Shown piece by piece: positions 63,140-64,000 of a DNA stretch of 64,000 nucleotides; position 1 is the first letter of the stretch, and each line of letters starts with the position of its first letter. Origin of the DNA: Paragorgia papillata (taxonomy: Eukaryota > Cnidaria > Anthozoa > Scleralcyonacea > Coralliidae); assembly GCA_035771165.1 (NCBI GenBank), contig JAWNZC010000031.1, forward strand, positions 414,501 through 478,500, given 5' to 3'. The notes below the pieces were generated by a model. It did not search any database, had not been told where the DNA came from, and saw only the letters and a program-made list of their open reading frames with translations. Made by a program: the position numbers and the translations under genes.

Positions 63140-63590
63140 TGTCGGAAAAAACTAAGGGCGAGAAAAAAAACTAAGCGCGAGAAAAAAAACTAAGCGCGAG
63201 AAAAAAAACTGATGGCGAGAAAAAAAACTAAGGGCGAGAAAAAACAACTAAGCGCGAGAAAAAAAATTAAGCGCGAGAAAAAAAAACTAAGGGCGAGAAA
63301 AAAAACTAAGCGCGAGAAAAAAACTGATGACGAGAAAAAAAAACTAAGGGCGAGAAAAAACAACTAAGCGCGAGAAAAAAAATTAAGCGCGAGAAAAAAA
63401 ACTAAGGGCGAGAAAAAAAACTAAGGGCGAGAAAAAAAACTAAGCGCGAGAAAAAAAACTAAGCGCGAGAAAAAAACTAAGGGCGAAAAAAAAAACTAAG
63501 GGCGAGAAAAATACTAAGGGCGAGAAGAAAAACTAACGGCGAGAAAAAAAACTAAGCGCGAGAAAAAGAAAACTAAGCACGATATTGGTA
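63140..63590. repeat. 20-bp minisatellite, about 22 units
   Basis: Unit GCGAGAAAAAAAACTAAG(C/G) with A-tract length varying by one or two and GCGC/GGGC/TGGC variants. A three-unit higher-order pattern (63200-63300 and 63320-63410) is visible. Confidence 0.97.
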
Positions 63591-64000
63591 ATATCAAGCA
63601 CAAAATTAGTATGGCACTAATCGGGCTCCGTAAAGAGCTGCTCTAGGCTCTAGCTCCAGGGAAGAATTTAATAATCTTGCAAAATTAAATGCTACATTTA
63701 CGACAATTTAAAACGAGCTTCAATGCGAGTTTAACTTGTTGGAAACCTTTAAGTGACATGTAACTACAGATGTAAACTAGTTACATCTGTAGAACCGATT
63801 TAAGCTAATTTAACGAAGATTGAAAGTGTCTTAAAGCTCTTTTTCGTCCTATGTGTTTCATACATCATGCATGGGCTAAACATCAAGGCCAGCACTGCTT
63901 AGCATACATTAATTAAAATTGAATTAAAATTGAAAGTTGTGTTAATTATTAATAATATATAATATATGTGTCTACTATCAAAATTTAATCACATGCTCCA
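63591..64000. other. No gene; one perfect 29-bp inverted repeat
   Basis: CTACAGATGTAA at 63764 and TTACATCTGTAG ending 63792 flank ACTAG. Otherwise AT-rich with nothing supported. Confidence 0.6.

Noticed and set aside
63140..63590. Regular 20-bp repeats resembling a CRISPR array
   Set aside because: There are no unique spacers; units are directly contiguous, A-tract rich, and the genome is eukaryotic. The same applies to 62053-62185 and 43600-44150.

Overview
The window is eukaryotic, repeat-dominated, AT-rich DNA. It has no bacterial gene organisation, no operons, and almost no open host genes. The transposable-element mix is Penelope-like elements (PLEs), a CR1/L2-type retroposon with a 2A peptide and PHD finger, a BEL/Pao LTR element, and hAT, piggyBac, Tc1-like and EnSpm/CACTA-like DNA elements. 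Together with a single SRCR exon, this fits an early-branching animal, most likely an anthozoan cnidarian (coral or sea anemone). That assignment is inference; no marker gene fixes it.

Layout. 0-10 kb: the 3' exon of an uncharacterised protein at the left edge, an AAGAAA-rich array, tandem repeats, a dead non-LTR reverse transcriptase tail, a tetranucleotide array, a 740-bp palindrome, other inverted repeats, a 0.5-kb three-part minisatellite, and one SRCR-domain exon (9327-9650, minus). 10-24 kb: one plus-strand PLE broken into four pieces by a minus-strand CR1-like retroposon (about 12.95-16.75 kb), a 4.3-kb DNA element with CACAG termini and TA target duplication (16936-21243), a fold-back element (21317-22924), and a further CACAG-terminus element starting at 23909. 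24-31 kb: a nearly intact PLE sitting in an AT microsatellite (about 25.21-28.26 kb), then a minus-strand tnp2/CACTA-type transposase gene whose intron holds two MITEs. 32-34 kb: a 39-bp minisatellite between 180-bp direct repeats. 37-49 kb: a 12-kb BEL/Pao element with 270-bp LTRs, interrupted by a TIR element (itself hit by a PLE), a piggyBac-type MITE and a 3.1-kb hAT-like composite. 49-64 kb: a broken conserved ORF, a TIR element, a fourth PLE split by a second hAT-like copy, a fifth PLE fragment, another TIR element inside a minisatellite, and a 20-bp minisatellite at the right edge.

Main points. (1) Three separate PLEs each carry hammerhead-ribozyme-like motifs at both ends in inverted orientation; core, stem and cleavage positions can be read by eye. 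(2) Insertions can be dated relative to one another because interrupted reading frames rejoin across them: a 13-bp target duplication with an empty site elsewhere in the window, a TTAA duplication in BEL pol, and a TA duplication in a PLE reverse transcriptase. (3) The CACAG-terminus elements have very long subterminal arrays of AAGAAA/TTTCTT and lie next to a gene family ending in a DFDYPKH block, present twice here. These may be a poorly described EnSpm/CACTA-like lineage.

Almost every coding feature is a transposon gene or a remnant. Coordinates of element ends are by eye and may be off by a few bases where no target duplication fixes them.
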